Below, in pieces: positions 1 through 10,700 of a stretch of DNA of 64,000 nucleotides. How positions within the stretch are numbered: position 1 is the first letter of the stretch; the number at the start of each line of letters is the position of its first letter. The notes beneath the pieces are model-generated. The model made no database searches. It saw only the letters and a program-made list of their open reading frames with translations, and was not told the DNA's origin. Origin of the DNA: Mactromeris polynyma (taxonomy: Eukaryota; Mollusca; Bivalvia; Venerida; Mactridae); the NCBI GenBank assembly GCA_032209605.1, contig JASFXZ010000016.1, positions 4,960,001-5,024,000 on the forward strand, written 5' to 3'. The position numbers and the translations under genes are program-made.

Positions 1-346
1 AAATGCACCGCAGTTTTCACGTCGGACTTTATTAGATTTATCAGTATTTTGACACATAGTATATATTGTAGAAATGCAAATAAGAAATTCAATACAAAAG
101 CTATTTATAAGGTTCTATTGTTATTTAATGTTTCTATAAACAAAGACAAAAATACAATACAAACATACATACTGTATGCTCAAAACTCAATATTCTATAC
201 TGAATTTGCAACTTTACGTATTACATGTACCAACATTATAACGTGTCAATACGATTTGATAATCGTTTTACTTGTATTTACAATAATAAATAAATTCGTG
301 TAAAACTAATTAGTTAACATACTTTACAAAGCATATAATAAAGATA

Positions 347-420
347 CAGTGGTGCACGCTTATAACGTACTCGGTTGTAACTAAAAATCGGATAGTACGT
401 AATAATTGTTATTCCCCGCC
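347..420 (+). mobile_element. MITE-E terminal fragment
   Basis: CAGTGGTGCACGCTTATAAC follows a TA at 345-346. The same end in inverse orientation, CGTTATAAGCATGTATCACTG then TA, is at 7955-7975 (shown here split: CGTTATAAGC and ATGTATCACTG). This suggests a third CAGT-ended family. The 7.6-kb separation makes one intact element unlikely, and the right boundary of this fragment is a guess. Confidence 0.4.
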
Positions 421-1933
421 GACCTCTTCTTTATTTCATAGTATAACTACACGGTGATAGTGAATTTGGATAAAGCGTACGGTTACAACGTAATGAACAA
501 TTTCGATTGTATTCAGGTGCCCCAAAAAATATACAATGTACAACTATTATATTGTCTTGAAAGGTGATAGAAAAAATCTAAATTGTTATTTTTTGTACGG
601 AATGAATGATTGTTTCTTGTCTTATTTGAAACTAGTTGATATAATATTACAACATTTAAATGCGGTTTGAGACAGTTGGGTACCTGATTCTTAAGATTAT
701 TATATACCAAAGAAAAATGAAAAAGTCGCAGCAAGATATATTTCACCATGCAACAGTTACTGTTACGACGTCAAGAAAGCTACTCGGACGTAACTCAAAG
801 GTAACTAAAATCTCAAGCAAATCCTTGGTTGGTAAAAAGCTGAAGAAAAACAACTGAAGAATAAACTGTTAACTGATATACATGGAGCATTGGTTTCAAC
901 TATCTATAGCTTCCAAGAATCGAAACTTTGACAGCGTTAATTATCGAGTCGAAGTAGCAATGTTGCCTTTATGTGAATTACCGGATAAATATTTAATAAC
1001 GCGTCCATGCCAATCAAACTTTAAACCCAGAATTAACTTAGGTTAATTATGGAAATTTAAACCAAAGCAATTGTTAGAAAATTGTTAACTTAGAGTTTAG
1101 TGCACGAATGGTTCGCGCAGATAACGTAAAAGTTGTTTAATTTAGTAGCAGACGCACGCATCAGCTCGTTTTGTCAATATTTGTCACGTGGATTGCACAC
1201 CAATTAATATTGATGCAAGGACTAAGTGAGCGGTATTCGCTACAACAAGCTTAATACAAATTATATCTTGTGTGGAATAGAACAAATTATTACCCTTCCT
1301 TCACCAGTCTGTATATTGTATCAAGGACCCGAGGGAAATAAATAGCAAAGTCATATAGAAGGTGTCGATCAGATCTATCAACATCTGTTACAAAGGCTAC
1401 ATATCTCTGTTAACACAAGCACAACCATAGAATTAGTCATATTTACATGGCCAATAAAATAAGGAAGAAATACAAATCTCTCGTGCTCTAATCCAATACA
1501 TGATAAATTACGCGTGAAACCCTTAAGATTGATTAATACGCTGCACATTTCATGCAGACAGGAAGCACACTTGTAATACAAACGGTTTTATTACATTTTA
1601 AAGCGAACTTAACGGACGTTGCATGAATTATCGTGGTGAAAAAACTGCACCGTTTATAACTGCACGTTGATGACACCGTTTATCTATGAGACAAGATAAG
1701 AGAATGATTCATAATATTTATTATGTCGTGAAGTAGAAGTACTTGTTAAAAACCAGGAACTCCGGTTGGGTTAACTTAATACCTCATGTTGATGACAATT
1801 GTTATACAGCAGTAACAATAGATTGTTGATGGTGACCACAAAACTTAGAACATTTCATAAATATTTATAAACATTCCAGACAAAAGTTTGAAACATTAAA
1901 TTTTTTGAAATATTTTTGAATGTGTTTCTTTTA
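421..1933. other. No recognised feature
   Basis: AT-rich DNA with only short ORFs. I examined it for the missing first exon of the calbindin-like gene and found none. Confidence 0.6.
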
Positions 1934-2203
1934 TAGTAAAATCTAACTTAAAGACCACTTTAAAAATAAGACTACCTCAATATTCGTTCACGTTCATTTT
2001 CACTGTTTTGCTCTTTAATTAGTCCAGCCACGGACGTCACATCTCTATACTGTCGCTGTACAACGAAGACGCGTGTAAAAGTCGGAGTACAGAGATACGT
2101 ATATGCGGGGCTACTCTTTATTCAACCTCGATATTAAGACCACCTCAATTATAAGACCAGTTTTAAGGGTCCCAAGGGTGGTCTTAATATTGAGGGTTTA
2201 CTG
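1934..2203 (+). mobile_element. MITE-A copy 1 (pogo/Tigger-like ends), itself interrupted by an insertion
   Basis: Non-autonomous element with terminal inverted repeats. The left end TAGTAAAATCTAACTTAAAG matches the inverse of the right end, which finishes in GGGTTTACTG, and TA dinucleotides flank both ends. The interior shares the phrases TTTTCACTGTTTTGCTCTTT and GACCACCTCAAT with copies at 5436, 8983 and 45676. Relative to those copies it has an extra 96 bp at 2018-2113 between two CTCTTTA heptamers. The pogo/Tigger assignment is inferred from CAGT-type ends and TA flanks; no transposase is present. Confidence 0.75.
2018..2113. mobile_element. 96-bp insertion inside MITE-A copy 1 with 7-bp target duplication
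   Basis: The uninterrupted family reads TTTTGCTCTTTATTCAACCT (for example near 6214). Here the segment is split, with CTCTTTA at 2011-2017 and again at 2114-2120. The inserted DNA has weak inverted termini (TTAGTCC at its start, GGGGCTA at its end) and an internal imperfect inverted repeat (ATCTCTATACTG against CAGAGATA). No coding capacity. Confidence 0.6.
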
Positions 2204-2254
2204 TATATATATCGACATTCCCATTGACAACTTTTTAAATTTATTGATTTTAAT

Positions 2255-2440
2255 TCGATTGTGAAACAAGTTCTTACAACTTATACTAAACACTCTCGAT
2301 GACTGCTTCCTGGCTATCAACCAGTACTCAGTCCAAATTCATGGATAGTGAAGTTCGTGATCAAGGACTAATAACTGACTCGTGACCTTCGGATCAGTAG
2401 TCAGGCGTTCTGCCCTTCGACCACTGCGCCTCCCCAGGGA
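2255..2440 (-). mobile_element. SINE-A copy 1 (tRNA-derived), minus strand
   Basis: On the - strand the head reads GGGGAGGCGCAGTGGTCGAA, followed by AACGCCTGACTACTGATCCG and AAGGTCACGAGTC, i.e. tRNA-like A- and B-box positions. The body ends near AAGAACTTGTTTCAC. The head matches the + strand copy at 46086 and the body matches the copy at 3889. Confidence 0.6.
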
Positions 2441-3581
2441 AAGTATACTTAAACACCATAGTCATGCATATATCAACTCTCTATTATAAACTCAACTTTA
2501 AGACACATATAATCCAACATAGTGTGTTACTAAAAAATATTATTATAAAAGTAATATCCTTTGGACGAGTCAATACAAAACTTAGGGTGTGCAAAAGTTC
2601 TATTAAACTGGAACGAACACGCTATAAATAAAATTCATAAACGGTACCTGTTTAAAATAACCAGGTATCAACATAAAACAAACCATATATTTGTATCTCC
2701 TTTTCTGTAGGCTTTGTGCAACGTCGCTTTTTATGGTATCCCCTTTTCACCATGTTGTACTCGTCAAATGGAACACCAATAATGTACTGTTATATCAGTT
2801 AACATGAAATGGACTCGCCCAACTGTTTGCGCGGGAACAACCTTATCGTCTGGTCACCATAGCAACAGTATGGTACTACTTATGGATATTTGGAAATACG
2901 TATTGCGGCCTATACCAATGTATATAATAAGTTAAATAAGGACAATCAATAAAATAATTATAATCGAAATTTGGAACGCTTAATTATAAATACAATGCAA
3001 ACAATATCAATAGCAAAAACGATATAAATATTTAATATTGAAAGCTACATACGTCAAGTCTCGCGTGTTTGTTTTCTGGTATGTCAATTTGCTCTTGTAC
3101 TATTAGTCGCCTGCTTTAATCGTTTATAATATCTGTTTCCTTTGTAACAAAATCAATTTATTAGCAGGAATATTACTGCAATATATATTTTATACCAGTG
3201 AGCAAGAGCGAACTCCGTAGTAGAAAATACACATTGCACAAGTAGCAGACAAACAAAGCATAAATTAAATGAAAACAGTCGATAGTTGGCTATTATTTCT
3301 TTATTAAAATGTCTGCTTTTTCAATGTTATAAATCGAGGGGTTAGAGCTAGAACCTACCATCTCCTGAATAAATGTATATGGATATAGCTGGTTATAACA
3401 CCTCGAGATGTTCTTTACACAAACATTTCTAAAGTTCTAGTAAAAGCACCTACACGTAATGACAAAACATATAATGTTATGATTGTGTATGACCAGATGG
3501 ACTAAACAGGTTAATTTCTCTGATTGTTAATCACAAGATTGAACAGTTATGAGCTCAAAACAATACGTTAGTTAATATGAA

Positions 3582-3814
3582 TGCTGCTATGGGATTTCCA
3601 ACCTCTTCTGTAAGTGACGTCATTTCAAGAAAACGCAACATGTGATGTCACTACTTGCAAGCAGGAAACAATATTTACTCCATATTATGATCACTTCGTT
3701 TTCATATTGCCATATGTAACAAATATTGCTTACTGTCAGTACACGGTGACGTCACATGTGACGTTTTCTTGAAATTACGTCAATAAAAGAAGCAGTTGGA
3801 AATCATACAGCGGC
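3582..3814 (+). mobile_element. MITE-C copy 1: element with about 70-bp terminal inverted repeats
   Basis: The left arm (about 3582-3652) and right arm (about 3746-3814) are inverse copies. Both contain GATTTCCAAC, a TGACGT core, ATTTCAAGAAAACG and a second near-palindromic block (CATGTGATGTCAC on the left, GTGACGTCACATGTGACG on the right). The arms hold several CRE-like TGACGTCA palindromes. The interior of about 93 bp is non-coding. A second copy is at 16325. Confidence 0.75.
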
Positions 3815-3888
3815 GCTCAATAATTGTAATTGTTTTGTTTTATTTTCAATCGTTTTCCCATTTGTTTACTTTAAACTTTTTCTCCTGT

Positions 3889-4050
3889 GAAACAAGTTTG
3901 CAACTTATATTGATAACTCTCGAGACTCGATGATTGCTTTCTGGGGTACTCACCAGTACCAGTGCCTGTTTCAGGGCTGGTGAAGGTCGAAGTTCAACCT
4001 CGGTCAAGGCAAGATTCAAGCTTACTATGCCCCATTTATTACCATTAGGC
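3889..4050 (-). mobile_element. SINE-A copy 2 (body), minus strand
   Basis: Shares the tail TGAAACAAGTT, AACTTATA and CTCGATGA-TGCTT-CTGG with the copy at 2255, and the ACCAGTAC block. The head region is diverged and no clear A box remains. It lies about 75 bp beyond MITE-C copy 1. Confidence 0.5.
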
Positions 4051-4971
4051 CTGTCATACAAGGACAACAGACGATCTCAGAAATAATATTCCGGTATTTT
4101 GTGTGCGATTATTTTATAATGAGACTCAGATCATGGTTCACCATGTTTAAAGCACAATTATGTTTTCGGATCGGTCTTAAACACAACATCAAAATTGCAT
4201 TCGCTGTAGCATAACATCATATGTAATAGTCTCATTTTCAATTGAATATTTATTGAAATTGTTATATTTGTACTTGATATGTCTACGCTTGTGTCGTCTA
4301 CGTGACTGTTTACGTTTGTTTATTCTGGTTCATACTTGTTAATATGTTGTATTCATTGGTCCGCGAGGCTTATTGGATTTTACGATTACGTATATATCCA
4401 TGACACAACTTTAAAATGAGGTAATTACGTTCGTACTTTCATCAGCATTCAGCAATAGTGAAACATGGCTTATCATATCGGAAGTGCAAATCGTATTGTC
4501 ACTAAGAAAACTGTTACCAAACACTTTGATCGGTACAGCAATGTAACGGAAATCAATTACAATATAGAAGCGTGTAAAATACAAAGGATAGTTGCATATC
4601 GTCCAGAGAAAACAGTTCTAAAACATCCACATCGCGCAATGAAGCCGCATTCGTGTGTATTAATACTCTATATGGCTTCGTAATCTAAGAAAAAGGTTCA
4701 ATTAATTTCAAAGAATGAGTAAGCATGACAGAAATACGCCATCAGTGTAAAACGGTAGTGAGACATTGTCTTTGGGATTGCAAATATCATTGATACAGAC
4801 GTGTGATGTGTGAATATACCATACTTGTTGATGTGATGATACTACGTGTTAAAGGTTTGCAATGCCATGTAACGTTCTTTTCGCCTCTGATTGTTTTACA
4901 CATATAGCTGTATTTTATAGTCGACAGAAATGGGGAAAAATCTATTAACTATGCTCTCTGTCTTGTTTCAT

Positions 4972-5177
4972 GCCTTGCTTGCCTTACTTGCCTGTCTCAC
5001 GTGTAATTATGCATGCTACCTTGTTTTATGTAAATGTACCTGTTATGTTAAATGTATTGTAATCTGTTCTAATGTTTTCTTTGTAATAGTCGGGACAAAA
5101 GCTCAGTAGAGCTTGTGTTTATCATGTTGTAAAAACCGACTTCTAAATAAAGTTTACTTGACTTGACTTGACTTGAA
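4972..5177 (+). mobile_element. Probable non-LTR retrotransposon 3' end
   Basis: A segment ending AATAAAG, then TTTACTTGACTTGACTTGAC, has the form of a LINE 3' UTR with a poly(A)-type signal and a short tandem tail (TTGAC)n. It is preceded by CGGGACAAAAGCTCAGTAGA and an AT-rich untranslated segment. No reverse transcriptase frame is visible upstream, so it is a 5'-truncated copy. Assignment rests on tail structure only. Confidence 0.45.
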
Positions 5178-5435
5178 AGACCGTATTATGAATATTACCC
5201 TGGCATTTATATAGTCTATGCTGCACGTATTCACATTTAATATAAGTGTTAATAAAGTTATTTTGGAGTTCTCAAACTTATTATTTAGGTTTATCAGATT
5301 ACATAACAATGTGTAGCAGCAGACGGTAGCATATTGCTAGGAACTTTCTTGAGCATTTACCGAAGTATTTCCGCGAAACTGAGAACTGAGTCTTCAGATT
5401 ATTAAGGATTGCAATTTTCTCTCCAGTCTTGTTTA

Positions 5436-6308
5436 CAGTAAAACCTCACTTAAAGACCACCTCAATAATAAGACCATCTCAATAATAAGACCACCTCAAT
5501 AATAAGACCATCTCAATAAGACCACCTCAATAATAAGACCATCTCAATAATAAGACCACCTCAATAATAAGACCATCTCAATAATAAGACCACCTCAATA
5601 ATAAGACCACCTCAATAATAAGACCACCTCAATAATAAGACCATCTCAATAATAAGACCACCTCAATAATAAGACCATCTCAATAATAAGACCACCTCAA
5701 TAATAAGACCATCTCAATAATAAGACCATCTCAATAATAAGACAACCTCAATAATAAGACCATCTCAATAATAAGACCATCTCAATAATAAGACCATCTC
5801 AATAATAAGACCACCTCAATAATAAGACCATCTCAATAATAAAAACCATCTCAATGATAAGACAACCTCAATAATAAGACCACATCAATAAGAAGACCAC
5901 ATCAATAAGAAGACCACCTCAATAATAAGACCACTTCAACAATAAGACCACCTCAATAATAAGACCACCTCAATAATAAGACCACATCAATAATAAGACC
6001 ATCTCAATTATAAGACCAACTCAATAATAAGACCACCTCAATAATAAGACCATCTCAATTATAAGATCAACTCAATAATAAGAACACCTCAATAATAAGA
6101 CCATCTTAATTATAAGACCACCTCAATAATAAGACCACCTCAATAATAAGACCATCTCAATAATACGACCACCTTGAAATAAAGAACGCAATTTTCAAGT
6201 CCATTTTCTCTGTTTTGCTCTTTATTCAACCTCAATATTTAGACTACCTCAATAAGAAGACCAGTTTTCTAGGGTCCTAAAGGTGGTCTTATTATTGTGG
6301 TTTAGCTG
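5436..6308 (+). mobile_element. MITE-A copy 2, swollen by an internal minisatellite
   Basis: Left end CAGTAAAACCTCACTTAAAG (5436) and inverted right end TTATTGTGGTTTAGCTG (to 6308), both flanked by TA. The conserved right half (GTCCATTTTCTCTGTTTTGC, then TTTATTCAACCTCAATATTT) is present from about 6199. The left subterminal segment is expanded into the array at 5455-6174, making this copy about 873 bp against 150-300 bp for the others. Confidence 0.8.
5455..6174 (+). repeat. 17-bp minisatellite, about 42 copies
   Basis: Unit AATAATAAGACCACCTC, with a common variant carrying CCATCTC. A few units lack the extra AAT triplet and others carry single-base changes, mostly toward the right side. The unit is identical to the subterminal motif of the MITE-A family, so the array has grown inside the transposon. 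Confidence 0.95.
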
Positions 6309-6683
6309 TACGCTTTAAAATGATTTTATAAATGAGACATTTGCAATTATTACGTGCAAATATTTTTAATCAAAGTCAATTCTTTCTTAACAGAAATTCA
6401 AATAAAATAATTATATTTCCATTAAAATATTTTAACACCAACATTTACTTCATGCTATTATTTTGCATTGAGTTTAAAGATTATAAATCCGTGTATTGAC
6501 TCTGTACCAGATAATTGACGCCATCTACAACAGTAAACACAGCATGAAAGGCTACTGAGAAAACTTGTTGTGTTGTTCTTAAAATATATTTGAATTTTTC
6601 CAACAGTTCGAATAAAACAATAGATCAAAATTGTCGCGTCAACATTATTCTATACTTGGTCGTTGAATATTCACAATGAAGTA

Positions 6684-6857
6684 CAGTCGGACCTCGTTCA
6701 TTCGAATTCATCGGGTCCGAATTTTATTTCGAACAATACATAGTTTCGAATAACCCATTTCGATTTGACATACATGATATACATCGGGACATGATAATTA
6801 TTTCGGATGATACCAAGTATTCGGATAGAAGGCTGTCTTATAAACGAGGTCCGACTG
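6684..6857 (+). mobile_element. MITE-B copy 1, complete, TA target duplication
   Basis: A 174-bp element with inverted ends CAGTCGGACCTCGTT and AACGAGGTCCGACTG, TA on both sides and no coding capacity. The CAGTCGGACCTCG end resembles pogo/Tigger-type termini. Related copies are at 35962 and 59941. Confidence 0.8.
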
Positions 6858-7519
6858 TATGTGTTTAGTTTTTATATTTTTTGACTAGCATGTTATGCTC
6901 CGCATATGAACTAAATGACGGTTCCAGAAACGCCCCTATTCTGTTGACCTATATTCTGTCATACAAAAAAAATAGCTTAATTGACCAAGCATTACGTTCA
7001 AATATAAGCGCTGAAAATTACAATTTGAAATCTATAGAAAAAAGCTATAACAATCGATAATCTTCAATACCTGCTCATCGTTTAGTAGCCCGCGTATAAA
7101 ACAAATATTTAGTCCCTAGAATTAATTGACCGTACATCAAGAAAACTGGGAGGAACAAAAGGCTTTTAGCTGCTATTGGTGTTCTATGTCGCAGTGACAA
7201 AATCATTTTGTTTTCAATGCTGTCTATTTAACTGTGTATGATTGTTTACAATGGATGTGAAGATTTGAGTGATCAATATTCTACCGTTCGAACATCCTGA
7301 TTCATACTGTTTTGTCCATTGTTTATTGTTGGATATATTGATATTGAACAGTTTTGATAAATGTGACGTCCACCCACTAATGTGGTTCAAAAGACGGAAC
7401 GCAACAGGAAGGAACAGACACAAGGAGAACTGATGGATGAAGATATGTTTACATGATGTAACTGTCCTTGACGAGTGTATTAAAGATAGGATGACATATG
7501 ATGAAAAGATGTGGATAGA

Positions 7520-7578
7520 AACGAAGATGAAATGATTGGAAGAGAGAGGGAGGGGACGAAGAAGGGAGGAGGGGGGGT
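7520..7578 (+). repeat. Purine-rich tract upstream of exon A
   Basis: About 60 bases almost entirely A and G (GGAAGAGAGAGGGAGGGGAC, GAAGAAGGGAGGAGGGGGGG), 90 bp upstream of the acceptor of exon A. The complementary strand supports a spurious 131-codon ORF. Confidence 0.8.
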
Positions 7579-7667
7579 GCTGAACGCTATAACCGGTTTG
7601 TGTACACATGCTTAAATAATCGAGGAATCAATTGCATAGTAATAATTGTTTGATCATTTTGTTTCAG

Positions 7668-7753
7668 GAAATGGTTACATTGAAGGTACTGAGTTGGATG
7701 GTTTTCTTAAAGAACTTGTTACCAGTGTTAACGCGATTGACGTTGGTCCTGAG
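7668..7753 (+). CDS. Cbp53E: Calbindin-like exon A (first visible): end of EF1 loop and exit helix
   Basis: Acceptor tttcag precedes 7668 and donor gtaggt follows 7753. The exon starts in phase: its first two bases GA complete a Gly codon whose G must come from the preceding exon, so that intron interrupts the EF1 loop between positions 4 and 5. It encodes the family signature NGYIEGTELDGFLKEL and ends with DVGPE. No start codon is present. The preceding exon should end in an Asp codon plus G. I checked the GAYG|GT sites I could find in 1-7667 and saw none with an open, family-like reading frame. Confidence 0.93.
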
Positions 7754-10700
7754 GTAGGTGAAAGGAATTAAGCACAACTATAGATATACTTCTTTAACCA
7801 TTTTAGTAAGACGATGGTAATACAGTATACTGATTTAAAACGATCAACTTTAGGACCTTGAAAATCTGTTTATCGACTAAATCACTTGTTCGCTATATTC
7901 ATAATGAGTTAAACTATTGGTTCGTTGTATCAGAGTGATCGTTATATAAGTGTTCGTTATAAGCATGTATCACTGTATAATGAAAGCTCCAGTTCACCTA
8001 ATTTTTAAATATGAAACATGTGTATAGGGTACTCGCTTTAAATGTTGTATAGGACTTTCTTTTGTCATTGTTGTTTCTGTTGTTGATGTTGAATGGTTTT
8101 ATACTTCATTTAGTTGTACATAATAGTAGAAATATTTTGTGATGACCAATCCAAACTGCGGCAACATGATTCTTTGAATGCATACAACATTGTCCTTCTA
8201 TTTTTTGTGCTGCAAATCATTACTTTATTTCCTTTTCCATCAATATAACTGCACTCTCCATAACCCCTGATCTCACACTGTATGAAACATAACAACATGG
8301 ATTGGCACCAAAACGGTTTGTTGCTGCGAATTTCTCACTCGTCTGTGGAAATGCAAAACATACACCTATTGACTACATCATCAGTAATTAATTATTGTTC
8401 ACGCATTAACACGATTGTGTGACCCGGTTAAAGTATGTTATATTATCATTTCCAGTCTAGTAATGTTTGATCTACTTCCACAGCAACTTTTGATACTTGT
8501 AACCTAGTAACGTGTTGCTATCGGAAACTCGAACCTTTTCATATATATTTACAGTATATACAATAAGAAAATAATAATTACTTTCTACATTCGTTATGGA
8601 CAGTACTATAAACTTGATGATCGCACTTATTTGATAGATTTGGCACTATTCTTGTCAGAAACAGTAAGGGGTCTCGAGGGGTCAGTCGTGTAATTCTAGT
8701 ACATCAGCATTGATCTTCATCTGTATTACAGCATATAATGCACGTATAAGGTTGGCTAACAGATATAGGTCACTTCATAATTATATTAGATGTGTTCGAG
8801 ATATATCAATTCCCCGAGAGTACATCAAAAATAGAATTCTCGAGGTGATATACAGATATACAGATAAATGTAACATTCTTTGTAGTATTTCACATTCGTT
8901 TTGAATATCCTCATGTACTTCTCCGGGATGCAATTCTTTGCCAAAATCATGACGACCGGTAAAATAGTATACACATGCACATTAATATCTCAATAAATAC
9001 GACCACTCTTGTGACCCTTGAAAACTGGTCTTCTTATTGAGGTCGAATAAAGAGCAAAACAGTGAAAATGGACTTGTGTTCTTAATTTTGGGTCGTCGTA
9101 TTGTTGAGGTGGTCTTTTAGTGAGGTTTTACTGTATATTCATAACGTAACAGTGCTGGAAAGGGAACTCAGCAAATTGTTTCAATTCAGCTGAAAATACA
9201 TAAGTTTGATGGCATATTCCAGCAATATTTGTTACAACAGTACTACTTTACAGACGTTGTATTTGTTACAAGAGTACTACTTCACAGACGTTGTATTTGT
9301 TACAACAGTACTACTTCACAGACGTTGTATTTGTTACAACAGTACTACTTCACAGACGTTGTATTTGTTACAACAGTACTACTTCACAGACGTTGTATTT
9401 GTTACAACAGTACTACTTCACAGACGTTGTATTTTTTACAACAGTACTACTTCACAGACGTTGTATTTGTTACAACAGTACTACTTCACAGACGTTGTAT
9501 TTGTTACAACAGTACTACTTCACAGACGTTGTATTTGTTACAACAGTACTACTTCACAGACGTTGTATTTTTTACAACAGTACTACTTCACAGACGTTGT
9601 ATTTGTTACAACAGTACTACTTCACAGACGTTGTATTTGTTACAACAGTACTACTTCACAGACGTTGTATTTTTTACAACAGTACTACTTCACAGACGTT
9701 GTATTTGCATTAATGGATACAAGAAGCACACGTAATGTCACAATCAGTGTGTCTCAATTAAGAAAAGATAGAGTTCAATATTGCGTTTTGAAAACTCTGT
9801 GATTTTTTATTTGAAGGCTTCATCACAGCCTGTCTTGAAATCACTGTGTAAGGAAACATGGGTTTTATTTAATTAAAACAATGCCGTAAAATACAACGTT
9901 AGATGAACACAGTTCTGTTTCACCATAATGAAAAATGTTTTTATCAAACTAAGAAACAGTGATTGCAAAATGTTCGATGATACAAACGTGTTAAACTTAT
10001 AATAATATCATATTAAATCGGACGTCGGTCACGCAAAGCCGTTTTAAATTGAGATTTGCTTAGATAAAACTCTTCCATTTGTGATCTGTGGAACAAAATT
10101 GATCTTCTTTGGTAGTTATGTTAGAGAGCCTTACTTTAGAATAAATGGAATGTAATATACACTATTATATCAGAACTGTGCTGACATAACAACATGCTGT
10201 GAATGTTTAAACTGTAGTTTTACATGTCCCTTCGTGCTTTGTGTGTTGCTGCGCACATTGCATGTGGTATTTCCAGTTGGACTTCTTCATTCATTTTATA
10301 GAGATAATAAAGCGACTCGGGTGAATTCATCATTGGGAATGGTTTGACTATTTACACTATTTAGTATAATATTTACATAAAGCTATCATAAGTAGACATA
10401 AAGTCTGACCTGGCGAGACAAATATAGATGAAAGTACATACACTTCTTATTCAATCAAGAGTAAATTTATCATGTGATGTGGGGGGATTCATCTGCCTGA
10501 TGAGTTATTCCCCTCGAGATCTTGTATCGACCTCATGAGATATCACGAGACTAATATCAAAATGATAACAATTTAGTAAGATAATTACAACTTTATCTTC
10601 AGTCGTTTTTTATCGAAACCTTACTCACTGTGTGTGCCTACAGGCGGCACTTTACATATACATTGTATTCATAACTAAGTATATAATAACTAAATTGTGA

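Noticed and set aside
7214..7609. 131-codon minus-strand ORF
   Set aside because: Largely the complement of a purine-rich tract (Ser/Leu/Pro-rich translation), with no domain and no splice context.
9206..9802. Long overlapping ORFs (140-198 codons) in three forward frames
   Set aside because: They are produced by the stop-free 34-bp tandem unit; the peptides are cyclic and identical between frames.
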